NCBI GenBank assembly: GCA_900016875.1
Contig: FCNR01000028.1
Span: 62,001-126,000, forward strand
Direction of reading: 5' to 3'
Source: Eubacteriaceae bacterium CHKCI004
GTDB taxonomy: Bacteria; Bacillota; Clostridia; Lachnospirales; Lachnospiraceae
Length of the DNA: 64,000 bases
Below the pieces are notes generated by a model that was given only the letters and a program-made list of their open reading frames with translations, had not been told where the DNA came from and made no database searches. Both the position numbers and the translations under genes were made by a program. This document shows, one piece after another, positions 41,840 to 51,561 of the stretch (positions are counted from its first letter, which is position 1; the number at the start of each line of letters is the position of its first letter).

Positions 41840-44031
41840 ATATAACAAATTATGAAAATGGTGTTTATGAAGCGAAAGTTTCCCTGCTTAGACAGGGAAG
41901 CAGTTATTATTCGGCATGCGCCGGTCTGCTTGACGATGATGCGATTATTGCGCTTGACGAGGAGAAAATACATGTATATCTGAACTTTACAGAAGAAGGC
42001 GAGGTGGCATTTGGCTCCGGTTACTATCAGGGTGGGTTAAAAGCTTATGATAATACAACAAATGAGTATATTGAAGGCAGTGAAGTTGTATACAGTTACA
42101 TGTGCAACAGTGACGGAACATTATTGGATAATACATCCTATAATGCTTTGACAGAGTTCCCGTGTATTCTTTCCACAAGAATCACTTTGGATGATCGTTC
42201 CCTGTATGGAGACGAATCTTTGACAGGACATTATCGTATGGGTATCATCTCCCCTGTTATGGCGGCCATGAGTGGAATCGCTTATGCGGATGTGGAACCG
42301 ATAGGAGTGGATTTGGGTATTGTTTCCATGAAAAAGGTAGCAGATCTGACAGATACGGAAAAGCTCAACTCCATCCCAACCTACCAGAAATCTGTTCTCA
42401 TGCGCAGCATTCAGCGCGGAGACCTGTATCTGGAAGGAAGGGCAGACTATGCAGCCGATGCCGTGACTGCGTTGGAGAGTGCAGTGGAGGCAGGAAGAAC
42501 CTATTACTATAATGATCTGAAAGATGTGGATAATAAGTCTGCGGAGAAAAAACAGTCCGACAGGATCAAAGAGTTATCCGACGCCATCGAGAACGCGATT
42601 ACCGCGCTGGATGTTCCGGGAAATGTGGATAAATCCGCATTGAAAGCGGCCATCGGTGAAGCAAAAGCTCTGACAGAGGGAGAGTATACCACTTTAAGCT
42701 GGGGCGCTCTCAGCAAGGCTCTTTCTGACGCCGTTGTTACCAATAACCGCGCGGATGTTTCCCAGTCCGTGGTAGATGCGGAAGTGAAGAATCTGGAAGC
42801 GGCCATGGCGGCGCTGGAAAAAAGAAGCGGGGACGCGGTGAATCCTACAACGCTTTCTGACGGCGTATACCGGATCCCTGCGGGACTGTATAAGAACTCC
42901 AATGTAAAGAGTGTTTCCGACGCCGCTCTGGATGTGGCGTATCTGGAGGTGAAGGATGGACAGGCAAAGGTTACTCTGTCGTTCGTTCCGTGGGAAGACG
43001 GCGCGGTGAATCTGACGGCTCTTTCCACTTTAAGCAACATCACTTCCCAGGTATGGAATCCGTACGAGATTGCAGACTGTGAGAGGACGCCGGTGGAACC
43101 GACGGAGACTTACGCTGTGGGAGAGGAAAGCTATCCGAAAGAGATGGTTCTGGATGTAACCCTCCCGGCAACCCTGGATTCCAGTGACAATTATATCTGG
43201 ACGGAGACCACGGTGCGCTCCGGTGAGACGGAGACGACCGAGTACGCCAGATTGTATCTGGATTATACCGGTATCCTCAATGTGACTGACGCGTGGAATG
43301 CGCTGGAGACAGCAGAGAGCTATATGGAGACAGATTACACGGCGGACAGCTGGAAGACATTTGCCGATGCGCTGGCCGCTCTGGAAAATGCGCTGTCAGG
43401 GCAGGCGGATAAAGCGTCCCTGCAGGCGGCGGTGGATGCTCTCGCCGATGCGCAGAAAGCGCTGGAAAAAGTCAGTGAGCCTGCGACGGAGCAGCCGTCC
43501 ACCCAGAGTCCGCAGCAGACTACGCAGGAGCCGCAGACCGGACAGCAGACGCCGGCTGCCGGTGAACCGCAGACTGGCAGCCAGCAGACAGCTCCTGTGG
43601 CGGGGATGGTCGGCGAGATCTTCAAAGTGAAGGGGAATACCTACCGGCTCACTTCCAATGGAGCGAGTCCGGCGGCCACTCTTGTGAAAGCTTCCAAAAA
43701 GAAGGCGAAAATCACAGTGCCGGCTTCCGTGAAGAAGAACGGCGTGGCGGTTTCCGTGACGGCCATCGGCAACAATGCATTTAAGAACCGGAAGAAGGTA
43801 CGGACGGTCGTTATCGGAAAAAATGTACAGCAGATCGGAAAGAATGCCTTCGCCGGATGCGAAAAACTGAGAAAAATTACGGTGAAAACAAAGACTCTGC
43901 GAATGGTCGGAAAGAATGCTCTGCGGGGAATCTCCAGCCGGGCAGTGGTGAAAGTGCCAAAGAAATCCTTAAAGAGATATCAGAAACTTTTCCGCAATAA
44001 GGGGCAGAGAAGAACCGTAGTGATCCGGTAA
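41773..44031 (+). CDS. Shr-like heme-acquisition surface protein, C-terminal part: FIVAR, NEAT, FIVAR, LRR
   Basis: Continuation of the previous entry in the -1-shifted frame (open from 41755; ATG 41773 has no good site). Contents: a beta module (NYENGVYEAKVSLLRQGSSY), a FIVAR helical region (SALKAAIGEAKALTEGEYTT), a NEAT heme-binding domain (LSDGVYRIPAGLYKNSN through YARLYLDYTGIL), a second FIVAR helix (TADSWKTFADALAALENALS), a Pro/Gln/Thr-rich linker, and a C-terminal LRR_5 domain (AIGNNAFKNRKKVRTVVIGK). No LPXTG or membrane anchor is visible. NEAT plus LRR is the combination seen in streptococcal Shr. Confidence 0.75.
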   Translation: MAQSRNYSTETYGIVFATQNTIDITNYENGVYEAKVSLLRQGSSYYSACAGLLDDDAIIALDEEKIHVYLNFTEEGEVAFGSGYYQGGLKAYDNTTNEYIEGSEVVYSYMCNSDGTLLDNTSYNALTEFPCILSTRITLDDRSLYGDESLTGHYRMGIISPVMAAMSGIAYADVEPIGVDLGIVSMKKVADLTDTEKLNSIPTYQKSVLMRSIQRGDLYLEGRADYAADAVTALESAVEAGRTYYYNDLKDVDNKSAEKKQSDRIKELSDAIENAITALDVPGNVDKSALKAAIGEAKALTEGEYTTLSWGALSKALSDAVVTNNRADVSQSVVDAEVKNLEAAMAALEKRSGDAVNPTTLSDGVYRIPAGLYKNSNVKSVSDAALDVAYLEVKDGQAKVTLSFVPWEDGAVNLTALSTLSNITSQVWNPYEIADCERTPVEPTETYAVGEESYPKEMVLDVTLPATLDSSDNYIWTETTVRSGETETTEYARLYLDYTGILNVTDAWNALETAESYMETDYTADSWKTFADALAALENALSGQADKASLQAAVDALADAQKALEKVSEPATEQPSTQSPQQTTQEPQTGQQTPAAGEPQTGSQQTAPVAGMVGEIFKVKGNTYRLTSNGASPAATLVKASKKKAKITVPASVKKNGVAVSVTAIGNNAFKNRKKVRTVVIGKNVQQIGKNAFAGCEKLRKITVKTKTLRMVGKNALRGISSRAVVKVPKKSLKRYQKLFRNKGQRRTVVIR

Positions 44032-44120
44032 TCTTTGTAACAAAAAACGCTATAAAATCTGTGGAGGGTCGTTGCTGTTCACTGGGTGGACAGTAGCGGT
44101 AAATACACACAGCCGGGCTT

Positions 44121-44147
44121 GTCCTGCCGTCTTTCCTGCGGCAGGAC
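44121..44147. other. GC-rich hairpin between Shr-like gene and regulator
   Basis: GTCCTGCCG (44121-44129) pairs with CGGCAGGAC (44139-44147). It is followed by TTGTT rather than a full T-run, so it may be a weak terminator or attenuator in front of the regulator gene. Confidence 0.5.
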
Positions 44148-44184
44148 TTGTTCTGGTGTTATGTTCAAAGAAAGGAGAAGTTCT

Positions 44185-45372
44185 ATGACGCAGCCTGGAG
44201 AAAATGGAGATGGTTTTCAGGGAAAGATCGGTCAGAACGTGCGGAAAAGCCGCACGGAAATTGAAGAAAATATATTGCGGCTTTTGTATGAATGGTGGGT
44301 GCAGGGCAGGCAGCTTACCAGAGATATGGTATGTGAGAAAATGGAAATGACCAGAAGAAAGCTGGCCTACTACATCACGTCCATGACGGACCATGGATAT
44401 CTGGAGAAAACGGCGGGACAGGAAATTCTTTTGCTGACGGATTTTGGGAAGGAGCAGGGAGCCGACTGCCACTGCCGCCATCAAAGCATCACACATTTTA
44501 TCCAGATGACCTGCGGTCTTGATGAAGAAGACGCGGCGGAGAACGCCTGCCGTATGGAACATGTCATAAGCGGCGACGTGATAGAGGGCATATACCATTT
44601 TCTGCGCACAGGAGAAATCTACGACAGCGTGGTGAGAAATATGGATTTTCACACCAGATACGCAGTGGGCCGGTATACATTTTCTATGGCCATCTATCAG
44701 ATGGACCGGAGGTATCCAAGAGTGTTGGCGGAGGATGACCCTGTGTTTGCCAAGGGAGACGTTATTGATGAGAAACCATCACAGACCCCGGAAGAGGATG
44801 ATCAGAATCCTGGCGGCGATCAGGGCAATGAGGATAACAACAAACCGTCCGGCGACGTGCAGACACCGGGAACCGGCGCGGGACAGAATCAGAATACACA
44901 GAACAGCCAGAATGCGGCGCAGACGCCGGATGCAGGCGCGCAGAAGGCATCCCTTCGTACCGGAGCCACCTACACCGCAGGAGGAAATACCTATCAGGCG
45001 GCTTCCGCAGGAACGGTGGCGCTGACGGCGGCCGCCAACAAGAAGTCCGTCAATGTTCCGGCTACGGTGAACATCAATGGGGTAACGGCGAAAGTGACAG
45101 CCATCGGCAACAACGCTTTTAAGAAAGCCAGAAAGAAACTGACGAAAGTGACCATCGGCGCCAATGTGACCAGCATCGGAAAGAAAGCCTTTGCCGGCTG
45201 CAAAAAGCTTAAGAAAATCACTGTAAAGACGAAGCAGTTAAACAGCGTCGGAGCGAAAGCGCTGAAAGGCATCAGCAAAAATGCGGTCATCAAAGTGCCG
45301 AAGAAAAACAAAAAGGTTTACACAAAATTGCTGAAAAATAAAGGACAGGTAAAGAGTGTAAAGATTCGATAA
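44185..45372 (+). CDS. DtxR/MtsR-like metal-dependent regulator fused to a surface-type LRR domain
   Basis: 395 residues from ATG 44185 (aaaggag 8 bases upstream), no signal peptide. Residues 15-85 form a winged helix (ENILRLLYEWWVQGRQLTRD, TRRKLAYYITSMTDHGYLEK). Residues about 95-130 carry the DtxR metal/dimer domain with ENACRMEHVIS, giving the site residues Cys122, Glu125 and His126. After about residue 190 comes a Pro/Gln/Asn linker and an LRR_5 domain (AIGNNAFKKARKKLTKVTIG) closely like the end of the preceding surface protein. A DNA-binding protein joined to an extracellular-type module is very unusual and suggests a gene fusion. Confidence 0.8.
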   Translation: MTQPGENGDGFQGKIGQNVRKSRTEIEENILRLLYEWWVQGRQLTRDMVCEKMEMTRRKLAYYITSMTDHGYLEKTAGQEILLLTDFGKEQGADCHCRHQSITHFIQMTCGLDEEDAAENACRMEHVISGDVIEGIYHFLRTGEIYDSVVRNMDFHTRYAVGRYTFSMAIYQMDRRYPRVLAEDDPVFAKGDVIDEKPSQTPEEDDQNPGGDQGNEDNNKPSGDVQTPGTGAGQNQNTQNSQNAAQTPDAGAQKASLRTGATYTAGGNTYQAASAGTVALTAAANKKSVNVPATVNINGVTAKVTAIGNNAFKKARKKLTKVTIGANVTSIGKKAFAGCKKLKKITVKTKQLNSVGAKALKGISKNAVIKVPKKNKKVYTKLLKNKGQVKSVKIR

Positions 45373-45590
45373 ATCATTTTGCCCTTTTCCGGAGAGACGG
45401 CCTGCAGATTGCGGGCGGCTCTCTCCGACGGGAACAGATTTCCTGCCGGAAGCTGCTTTTTATGACATTTTATGCTCATTCCGGCGGGAAAACTGAAAAA
45501 TATTGTGGCCCCATGGCAGAAGCAGGCGTTGTCTTCCGTTATGGGGCGGCAGTATTTGTGACAAAAATGGGATTAAGAGGAGGAAATGTG

Positions 45591-47495
45591 ATGAAAAAGA
45601 AAAGAACAGTAAGCATCCTGTTTTCTATGCTGCTGGCAGTGATTTTTGTGCTTTCCGGAATTTATTTGTCCGGGGCAGGGGAAGACGGGCGACAGCGAGA
45701 GTTTGCGGCAAACGTCCGGGCGGCAGGAAATGTACAGGCGGCGGAAACGCCGGAAGACGGAGTGTACAGCATTGAAGGGGTACTGCGCCACGCCTCTTCC
45801 GACCAGAATTCCATGGGAAACGGAGCCATCAAAAAGCCCATGGAGGTATGGATCGAAGGAGGAGAAGCGACGCTTCGGATGGAATTTGTTCCATTGACGG
45901 CAAATTTTGGCAGCACACAGTTCACTGGATATCTGTCATATTTTAATTATTTTCCTGATTGGGAGGGCGGCAGCAGCGGGACGGCTCTTCCCAATGACGA
46001 GACGCCCATTGCCGCCGATGTGGAATCTTATTACGAAGATGTATACGATCAGTATAATGATCCGGACACAGGGCTTGATGATAATGTGAAAGGTGAATTA
46101 TATCCTCACTATATGACCATACCGGTGGAATTGTATGATGCGGAGATCTGGACCCAGGTCTATGTGCCTGTGATGGAATCCATTGTGGAAGGAAATGGTC
46201 TGCAGTATGCGAGACTGCAGCTGGACTGGAATACGCTGACCCGCACCGGAGATCTGCCGGGGCAGGAAGATCCGGGAACAGACGGGGACGGCGATCAAAA
46301 TTCCGGCGGAAATCAGAGTGGCAGCGAAGAAAAAACTGTGGATAAGGGGACGCTGCACACTTTGCTGATCTCCGCCGCAAGTCTGGCGGGCAGGGAGAGC
46401 ATTTACACGGAAGATTCCCTCACAAAGCTGAAAAACGCCATCGAGAGGGCGGAAAATGTATATTCCAACGATAAGGCTACCCAGACCCAGGTGGATACCC
46501 AGGTGAAAACGCTTTCCAAAGCGATTCTGAATCTGGAGCAGAAGGAAACGGCGAATAGCGGGGCTTCCGGCAGCGGCAGCAGTGATTCGTCGGACAGCAG
46601 TTCCGCTTTGGAAAAGCTTGATTTCAAAACTCTTGCCGATGGAACTTATTCCGTGGAAGGAGAAATGTATAAGACGGATAAGGAGACTCTTTCCATGTCC
46701 AATGACGCAATTACCCATACCATTAAGCTGAAGGTAAAAGGTGGAAAATATACGCTGACTCTGGATTTTAAGGGACTGGAAATGAACTCTCAGTTCGGGT
46801 ATCTGGGGGAACTGAAATATTTTGTCAGCGGATATAAAACAGACAACTACGGAGCGCCTGCAGGAACTGCGAAGGCCGTTAATATTAAATCTTATCAGAC
46901 AGATTCCAATGGAAAGAAAGTGTCGGATTCCTTTGGCACGGACTATCCGGACAAGGTGACATTTCCTCTTATCGATGAGGCAAAAGAAGACGGATGGGTG
47001 CCTCTGCAGGTATTTGTGCCGATTATGGAATCCATTTCCGCGGGAAGCGGAACCCAGAAAGCTTATCTTAAGCTGGATACGGCTTCGGTGGCCTCTGCCG
47101 ACAAAGATTCTTTTGAGGAAGAGGAGAGTACTTCCAGCTCCAAAAAGAGTTCCGGTTCTTCTTCCGGGAGCAGTTCCTCCGGCGGTTCGGCCGTGGGCGC
47201 CGGCACATTGAAATCCGGCAGTTCACTGCCGTCTTCCGATACCGAAAGCGGTACAAGCAGCAGTCTGGGAGAAGAAGCTTCCACAGCTCTGCAATCTTCT
47301 CTGTCCGGAGAAAATGCAGCGGCCGTTCAGGACAGAGCGGCAGCAGTGGCGTCCGGAGAAGAGGAATCAGCGGCGGCAGCGGATAACGGAGAAGATACGG
47401 AAGAAACAGCAGGAGCGGTGCTGCCGTCATTCATGAGTATTCTGGCGGTGCTGGCGGGCGGCGCTTATAAGTTGTGGAGCCGCCGGCTCTTTTAG
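45591..47495 (+). CDS. Two-NEAT heme-binding surface protein with C-terminal membrane anchor
   Basis: 634 residues from ATG 45591 (aagaggaggaaatgtg). Signal peptide 1-28 (SILFSMLLAVIFVLSGIYL). NEAT 1 about residues 60-220 (EDGVYSIEGVLRHASSDQNS, MGNGAI), FIVAR about 250-320, NEAT 2 about 345-500 (DGTYSVEGEMYKTDKETLSM, SNDAIT), then a Ser-rich stalk and a last hydrophobic segment (MSILAVLAGGAYKLW) with a basic end. Expected to take heme from the Shr-like protein or hemoglobin and pass it inward to the Shp-like protein. No sortase motif seen. Confidence 0.85.
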   Translation: MKKKRTVSILFSMLLAVIFVLSGIYLSGAGEDGRQREFAANVRAAGNVQAAETPEDGVYSIEGVLRHASSDQNSMGNGAIKKPMEVWIEGGEATLRMEFVPLTANFGSTQFTGYLSYFNYFPDWEGGSSGTALPNDETPIAADVESYYEDVYDQYNDPDTGLDDNVKGELYPHYMTIPVELYDAEIWTQVYVPVMESIVEGNGLQYARLQLDWNTLTRTGDLPGQEDPGTDGDGDQNSGGNQSGSEEKTVDKGTLHTLLISAASLAGRESIYTEDSLTKLKNAIERAENVYSNDKATQTQVDTQVKTLSKAILNLEQKETANSGASGSGSSDSSDSSSALEKLDFKTLADGTYSVEGEMYKTDKETLSMSNDAITHTIKLKVKGGKYTLTLDFKGLEMNSQFGYLGELKYFVSGYKTDNYGAPAGTAKAVNIKSYQTDSNGKKVSDSFGTDYPDKVTFPLIDEAKEDGWVPLQVFVPIMESISAGSGTQKAYLKLDTASVASADKDSFEEEESTSSSKKSSGSSSGSSSSGGSAVGAGTLKSGSSLPSSDTESGTSSSLGEEASTALQSSLSGENAAAVQDRAAAVASGEEESAAAADNGEDTEETAGAVLPSFMSILAVLAGGAYKLWSRRLF

Positions 47496-47547
47496 TCGGT
47501 GAAAACAGATGGCGATAAGCAGCCAGAGGTAAGCAGATGGAAAGGAA

Positions 47548-48639
47548 ATGAAAAATATGCACATGTTAATGAGACGAATCAGGAGAATCCTCTGCCCGGC
47601 TGTGATTCTGCTGCTGGCGCTGGGACTGCTTTCTCTCACTGTCAGGGCGGCTTCGGGAACCGTTTATACCTGTACCGTCAATCCCTGTTACGCCCACCCG
47701 GTCACCGGGGAGATTGAGGACGCCGGAGGCAGTTCATCCACGGCCACGGGCCAGGGGATGGTGGAAGGGGCCCTGGGCGGCAGCGGGATTCTGGAAGTGA
47801 CCGATGGCGGGGAATATTATCTGACGATCCGTATGAGTCTGATGGATTATTCTTCCGGACACAGTTTTCAGGTGCAGGAAGTGGGCGGCTCCGGATGGAA
47901 CAGCGTGGAAGCATCCCGGACCGGCAGCGGCAGCGACGACAGCGGAACCACGGCGGACATGAGAATACAGGTTCCCTCAGAAAGCTGCGTGGTCCGCTGT
48001 TCCATGTATGTGGAACCCATGGGACGGGACGTGATTTTCTATTTTTACCCCAGCGACTATGCGGTGGGAAATACAACAAATATGGCAGCAGAAATAGTGA
48101 CGGAGAGCTCTTCCGGCAGTCAGAGCGGCAGCGGGGAGTCTGCTGGACAGATTTCCGCTTCGGATCAGAAATCCGCTGATGGCCAGAGCGGCAGTGGAAA
48201 TTCCGCTGATACAGAGAACAGCGCTGTGCAGAGTGCCACGGATGACGGCAGCACATCCGGAAGCGCATCGGTTTCTCAGTCGGCAGATTCTGATTTGGAC
48301 AATGCCCAGGGACTATCCCTCTCCACGGCTCCCGATTCGGCAGAAAATGTATCGGAAACTTCCGAAAATACCGGCCCGTTGACCTGGATTTTGATTCTGA
48401 CGGTATCCATCACTCTGTCCGGAGCCATCTTGATGCTCCTTGGAGCGTATCTGGTATATCTGTTCCGGAAGAACTGGAAGCGCTGGGGCGGCGGGGAAGT
48501 CCTGCTGTCAGAAGAGGATTTTAATACCGGAGAGAAAATATATCTTGCCGATGGCTTCGGCCTGGCCGATGAGCCGGAAGAAGGCGTCCGGGATTCGGAA
48601 GGCGTCCGGTGGGAAGAGGAGGAGTGGAAGGATGAATAA
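47548..48639 (+). CDS. Shp-like membrane-anchored heme transfer protein
   Basis: 363 residues with a signal peptide (AVILLLALGLLSLTVRA). The N-terminal domain (GTVYTCTVNPCYAHPVTGEI, EDAGG, GQGMVEGALGG, then GEYYLTIRMSLMDYSSGHSF) matches the streptococcal Shp heme-binding family. A Ser/Gly/Gln-rich stalk follows, then a membrane segment near residue 285 (LTWILILTVSITLSGAILML) and a charged cytoplasmic tail. In streptococci Shp gives heme to the HtsA lipoprotein; here that gene starts inside this one (8-base overlap). Confidence 0.85.
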   Translation: MKNMHMLMRRIRRILCPAVILLLALGLLSLTVRAASGTVYTCTVNPCYAHPVTGEIEDAGGSSSTATGQGMVEGALGGSGILEVTDGGEYYLTIRMSLMDYSSGHSFQVQEVGGSGWNSVEASRTGSGSDDSGTTADMRIQVPSESCVVRCSMYVEPMGRDVIFYFYPSDYAVGNTTNMAAEIVTESSSGSQSGSGESAGQISASDQKSADGQSGSGNSADTENSAVQSATDDGSTSGSASVSQSADSDLDNAQGLSLSTAPDSAENVSETSENTGPLTWILILTVSITLSGAILMLLGAYLVYLFRKNWKRWGGGEVLLSEEDFNTGEKIYLADGFGLADEPEEGVRDSEGVRWEEEEWKDE

Positions 48640-49666
48640 AAAAATCGTATCCGGTGCCGCTCTGTCCGAGTTGATATGGAGCTGCAAGAAAATCGCATCA
48701 GTTTTGCTCTTCATTCTGTGCCTGTTTGCGCTTTCAGGCTGTATGGTAGACCAGCATCCGGAGGATGCGGTTCCGGCAGCGGCAGAAAGTGCACAGACCA
48801 TGCTGGAGATTACTGATCCGGTGGAAAAGAAGGCGGTGGAAAAGGCGAAAGGACAGGTTGCCGCCACGACACAGACGCCCCGCATCATAGCGACTTCTCC
48901 GGCGGTGGCGGAAATCTGCGATAAACTGGAGCTTGACCTTGTGGGCGTGTGTTCCAGTACCGTTTCAAAGATACCGGAAAGATATGCGGATGTGGAAACG
49001 GTGGGGACGGCTATGAGTCCGGATATGGAGATTGTATCGTCACTGAATCCCGACTGGATACTGAGTCCATCCTCTTTACAGACGGATTTGCAGCCCAAGT
49101 ACGAAAATATCGATACCGACTGGGCTTTTTTAAACCTTAGGAGTGTGCAGGGGATGTACCGTTCCATTCAGGAGCTGGGAGAGATTTTTGGCCGGGAAGA
49201 CCAGGCGGAGACTCTGACGCAGGAGTTTGAGGATTTTTATGAGGAATATAGGGAGAAGAACGAGGGAAAGGATAAACCGAAAGTTCTGATTCTTATGGGA
49301 TTGCCGGGCAGTTATATTATCGCCACGGAAAATTCCTACGTGGGCAGTCTGGTGGAACTGGCGGGCGGTGAGAATGTCTACGCCGGATCCGATCAGGAAT
49401 TTCTGACGGTCAATACAGAAGACATGGAGACCAAAAAGCCGGATGTGATTTTGCGGGCCGCCCACGCGCTGCCGGATCAGGTGGTGGAAATGTTCAGGGA
49501 GGACTTTAAAACCAACGATATCTGGAAACATTTTGACGCGGTGCAGAATGGAAGAGTCTACGACTTGACTTACGAGTATTTTGGAATGAGCGCCAATTTT
49601 TCCTACCCGGAAGCTCTTGAGGAGCTGCAGCTCATGCTGTATCCGGAGAAAGGAGAGACATCATGA
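48632..49666 (+). CDS. Heme/iron ABC importer substrate-binding lipoprotein, HtsA/IsdE-like
   Basis: 344 residues from ATG 48632 (gaagaggaggagtggaag). The signal ends in a lipobox LSGC. The remainder is a type III (BtuF-like) binding protein: PRIIATSPAVAEICDKLELD, VGTAMSPDMEIVSSLNPDWI, KVLILMGLPGSYIIATENSY and a C-terminal GRVYDLTYEYFGMSANF. Receives heme from the Shp-like protein and delivers it to the permease encoded next (ATGA overlap at 49663). Confidence 0.85.
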   Translation: MNKKIVSGAALSELIWSCKKIASVLLFILCLFALSGCMVDQHPEDAVPAAAESAQTMLEITDPVEKKAVEKAKGQVAATTQTPRIIATSPAVAEICDKLELDLVGVCSSTVSKIPERYADVETVGTAMSPDMEIVSSLNPDWILSPSSLQTDLQPKYENIDTDWAFLNLRSVQGMYRSIQELGEIFGREDQAETLTQEFEDFYEEYREKNEGKDKPKVLILMGLPGSYIIATENSYVGSLVELAGGENVYAGSDQEFLTVNTEDMETKKPDVILRAAHALPDQVVEMFREDFKTNDIWKHFDAVQNGRVYDLTYEYFGMSANFSYPEALEELQLMLYPEKGETS

Positions 49667-50658
49667 AGATAAACAAAAATATAAGGACGGTGCTTGCCTT
49701 TGCTGTGACCGGGATCCTCCTTTTACTTATTTTTTTTACAGCAATAAACACAGGAAGCCTGTCTGTGACCTTCGGACAGCTGATGAGGGGGATGTTCATG
49801 GAATACGATGCCGATGTGGCGGCGGTGTATGACCTGCGGTTTCCGAGAATTATGATTTCCTTGCTGGCGGGAGCAGCCATCGCCGTGTCGGGAGTACTGT
49901 TTCAGGCGGTGTTGAAGAATCCCCTGGCAGACCCGGGAATTATCGGAATATCCAGCGGAGCAGGATTTGTGGCGGTGCTCATCACAGCCTATGCGCCGAC
50001 GCTGTTTTTCCTGACGCCGCTGTTTGCTTTTCTGGGCGGAGTGGCGGCCTTTCTGACGGTCTATCTGCTTTCCTGGAAAGGAGGATTGAGTCCCCTTCGC
50101 ATTATCCTCACCGGCGTGGCGGTCAATACTTTATTTACCGGGCTATCCAGTGCGTTTAATTCTGTGAGCGGCGGTGACCGGACCGGCGTGGCCGCCATCG
50201 TGGAAGCCAACATTACCCAGAAAACCTGGGAGGATGTAGGGACACTTTTTCCCTATGTGGCCGCCGGACTGATTCTGGCGTGCTTTTTTATCGGTGAATG
50301 TAATCTGCTGTCTCTGGAGGATAAGACAGCCCGGGGACTGGGCATCAATGTGAACCGCACCCGGATTGTCATTTCTCTGGTGGCAGTGCTGCTGGCCAGC
50401 ATCTCCACGGCGGTGGCGGGAGCGGTCAGCTTTCTGGGACTCATCGTTCCCCACATCGGAAGAATTCTGGTGGGAAGCGATCATAAGCTGTTGATACCTT
50501 TTTCGGCGCTGGCAGGCGCTTTTACATTTCTTGCGGCGGACACTCTGGGCAGGACCATTGCCGCGCCCAACGAGATCAGCGCGGCGGTGATCATGAGTGT
50601 CGTCGGAGGCCCGTTTTTTATATTGCTGCTCAGGAGGTCGAAAAGGTATGGAGATTAA
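49663..50658 (+). CDS. Heme/iron ABC importer permease, FecCD family
   Basis: 331 residues with about ten membrane segments. FecCD signatures: RFPRIMISLLAGAAIAVSGV, QAVLKNPLADPGIIGISSGA, AGAVSFLGLIVPHIGRILVG and a final ISAAVIMSVVGGPFFILLLR. Translationally coupled to the binding protein before it and the ATPase after it. Confidence 0.92.
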   Translation: MKINKNIRTVLAFAVTGILLLLIFFTAINTGSLSVTFGQLMRGMFMEYDADVAAVYDLRFPRIMISLLAGAAIAVSGVLFQAVLKNPLADPGIIGISSGAGFVAVLITAYAPTLFFLTPLFAFLGGVAAFLTVYLLSWKGGLSPLRIILTGVAVNTLFTGLSSAFNSVSGGDRTGVAAIVEANITQKTWEDVGTLFPYVAAGLILACFFIGECNLLSLEDKTARGLGINVNRTRIVISLVAVLLASISTAVAGAVSFLGLIVPHIGRILVGSDHKLLIPFSALAGAFTFLAADTLGRTIAAPNEISAAVIMSVVGGPFFILLLRRSKRYGD

Positions 50659-51532
50659 GTTGAGAACAAAGGAACAGCGGACAGAGTCAGAAAATCATCG
50701 TCCGGAATCTTCTTTCCGGACAGCAAAAAATGCACAGGAAGAAAATAAACAGAGATTGGATGCCGCGCCTGCCATGGTCGTAAAAAATCTTTCGTTCGCC
50801 TATGGAAAAAATGTGGTGCTCAATGATATTACGCTGCATATTCCTGGGGGAAAGGTGACTACCATCATGGGAGCCAATGGCTGCGGTAAATCCACTCTGT
50901 TCTCTCTCATGACCAAAAATCTGACGCCGGGAAAGGGAGGAGTCTTTCTCCATGGGAAAAATATTGCGGAACTGCCTCTGCAGGAGTTTGCCAGAAAGGT
51001 GGCCATTGTCCATCAGTATAATACGGCGGCTGATGATATCACGGTGGAACGGCTGGTGGCATTTGGCAGAACGCCCCACATGAAGCTGCTGGGCGGACAC
51101 AGCAGAGAAGACGAGGAGTATATAGACTGGGCTTTGCGGGTCACAAATATGGAAAAATACCGGGACAGAGAGATCAGTAAACTGTCCGGCGGACAGAGAC
51201 AGCGGGTGTGGATCGCCATGGCGCTGGCGCAGAATACAAAGATTCTTTTTCTGGACGAGCCCACCACCTATCTGGATATCCGCTATCAGCTGGATATCCT
51301 GCAGCTGGTGCGAAAATTAAATGAGCAGTACGGGCTGACCATTATCATGGTGCTCCATGATATCAATCAGGCCATTCATTTTTCAGACCGCATCATCGGT
51401 CTTAAGGACGGAAAGGTCGGCATGGAGGGGCCGCCGGGACAGGTGATCACTTCCCAGAGCATTTATCAGCTTTATGGGGTGAAACTTCCGGTGGTGACCA
51501 TCGGCGGAGAGAAATTTGTGCTGACAGTATGA
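50648..51532 (+). CDS. Heme/iron ABC importer ATPase
   Basis: 294 residues from ATG 50648, inside the permease end (caggaggtcgaaaaggt upstream). A charged 38-residue lead precedes the ATPase: Walker A GANGCGKST, signature LSGGQRQRVWIAMALAQNTK, Walker B ILFLDEPTTYLD and switch His in VLHDINQAIHF. FecE/HtsC type. Completes the importer. Confidence 0.92.
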   Translation: MEIKLRTKEQRTESENHRPESSFRTAKNAQEENKQRLDAAPAMVVKNLSFAYGKNVVLNDITLHIPGGKVTTIMGANGCGKSTLFSLMTKNLTPGKGGVFLHGKNIAELPLQEFARKVAIVHQYNTAADDITVERLVAFGRTPHMKLLGGHSREDEEYIDWALRVTNMEKYRDREISKLSGGQRQRVWIAMALAQNTKILFLDEPTTYLDIRYQLDILQLVRKLNEQYGLTIIMVLHDINQAIHFSDRIIGLKDGKVGMEGPPGQVITSQSIYQLYGVKLPVVTIGGEKFVLTV

Positions 51533-51561
51533 AAAGAAAATATTGAACAGTAAAGAAAGGG

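Noticed and set aside
45390-45427. Inverted repeat CGGAGAGA/TCTCTCCG as terminator after the DtxR-LRR gene
   Set aside because: Long loop and no T-run; too weak to call.
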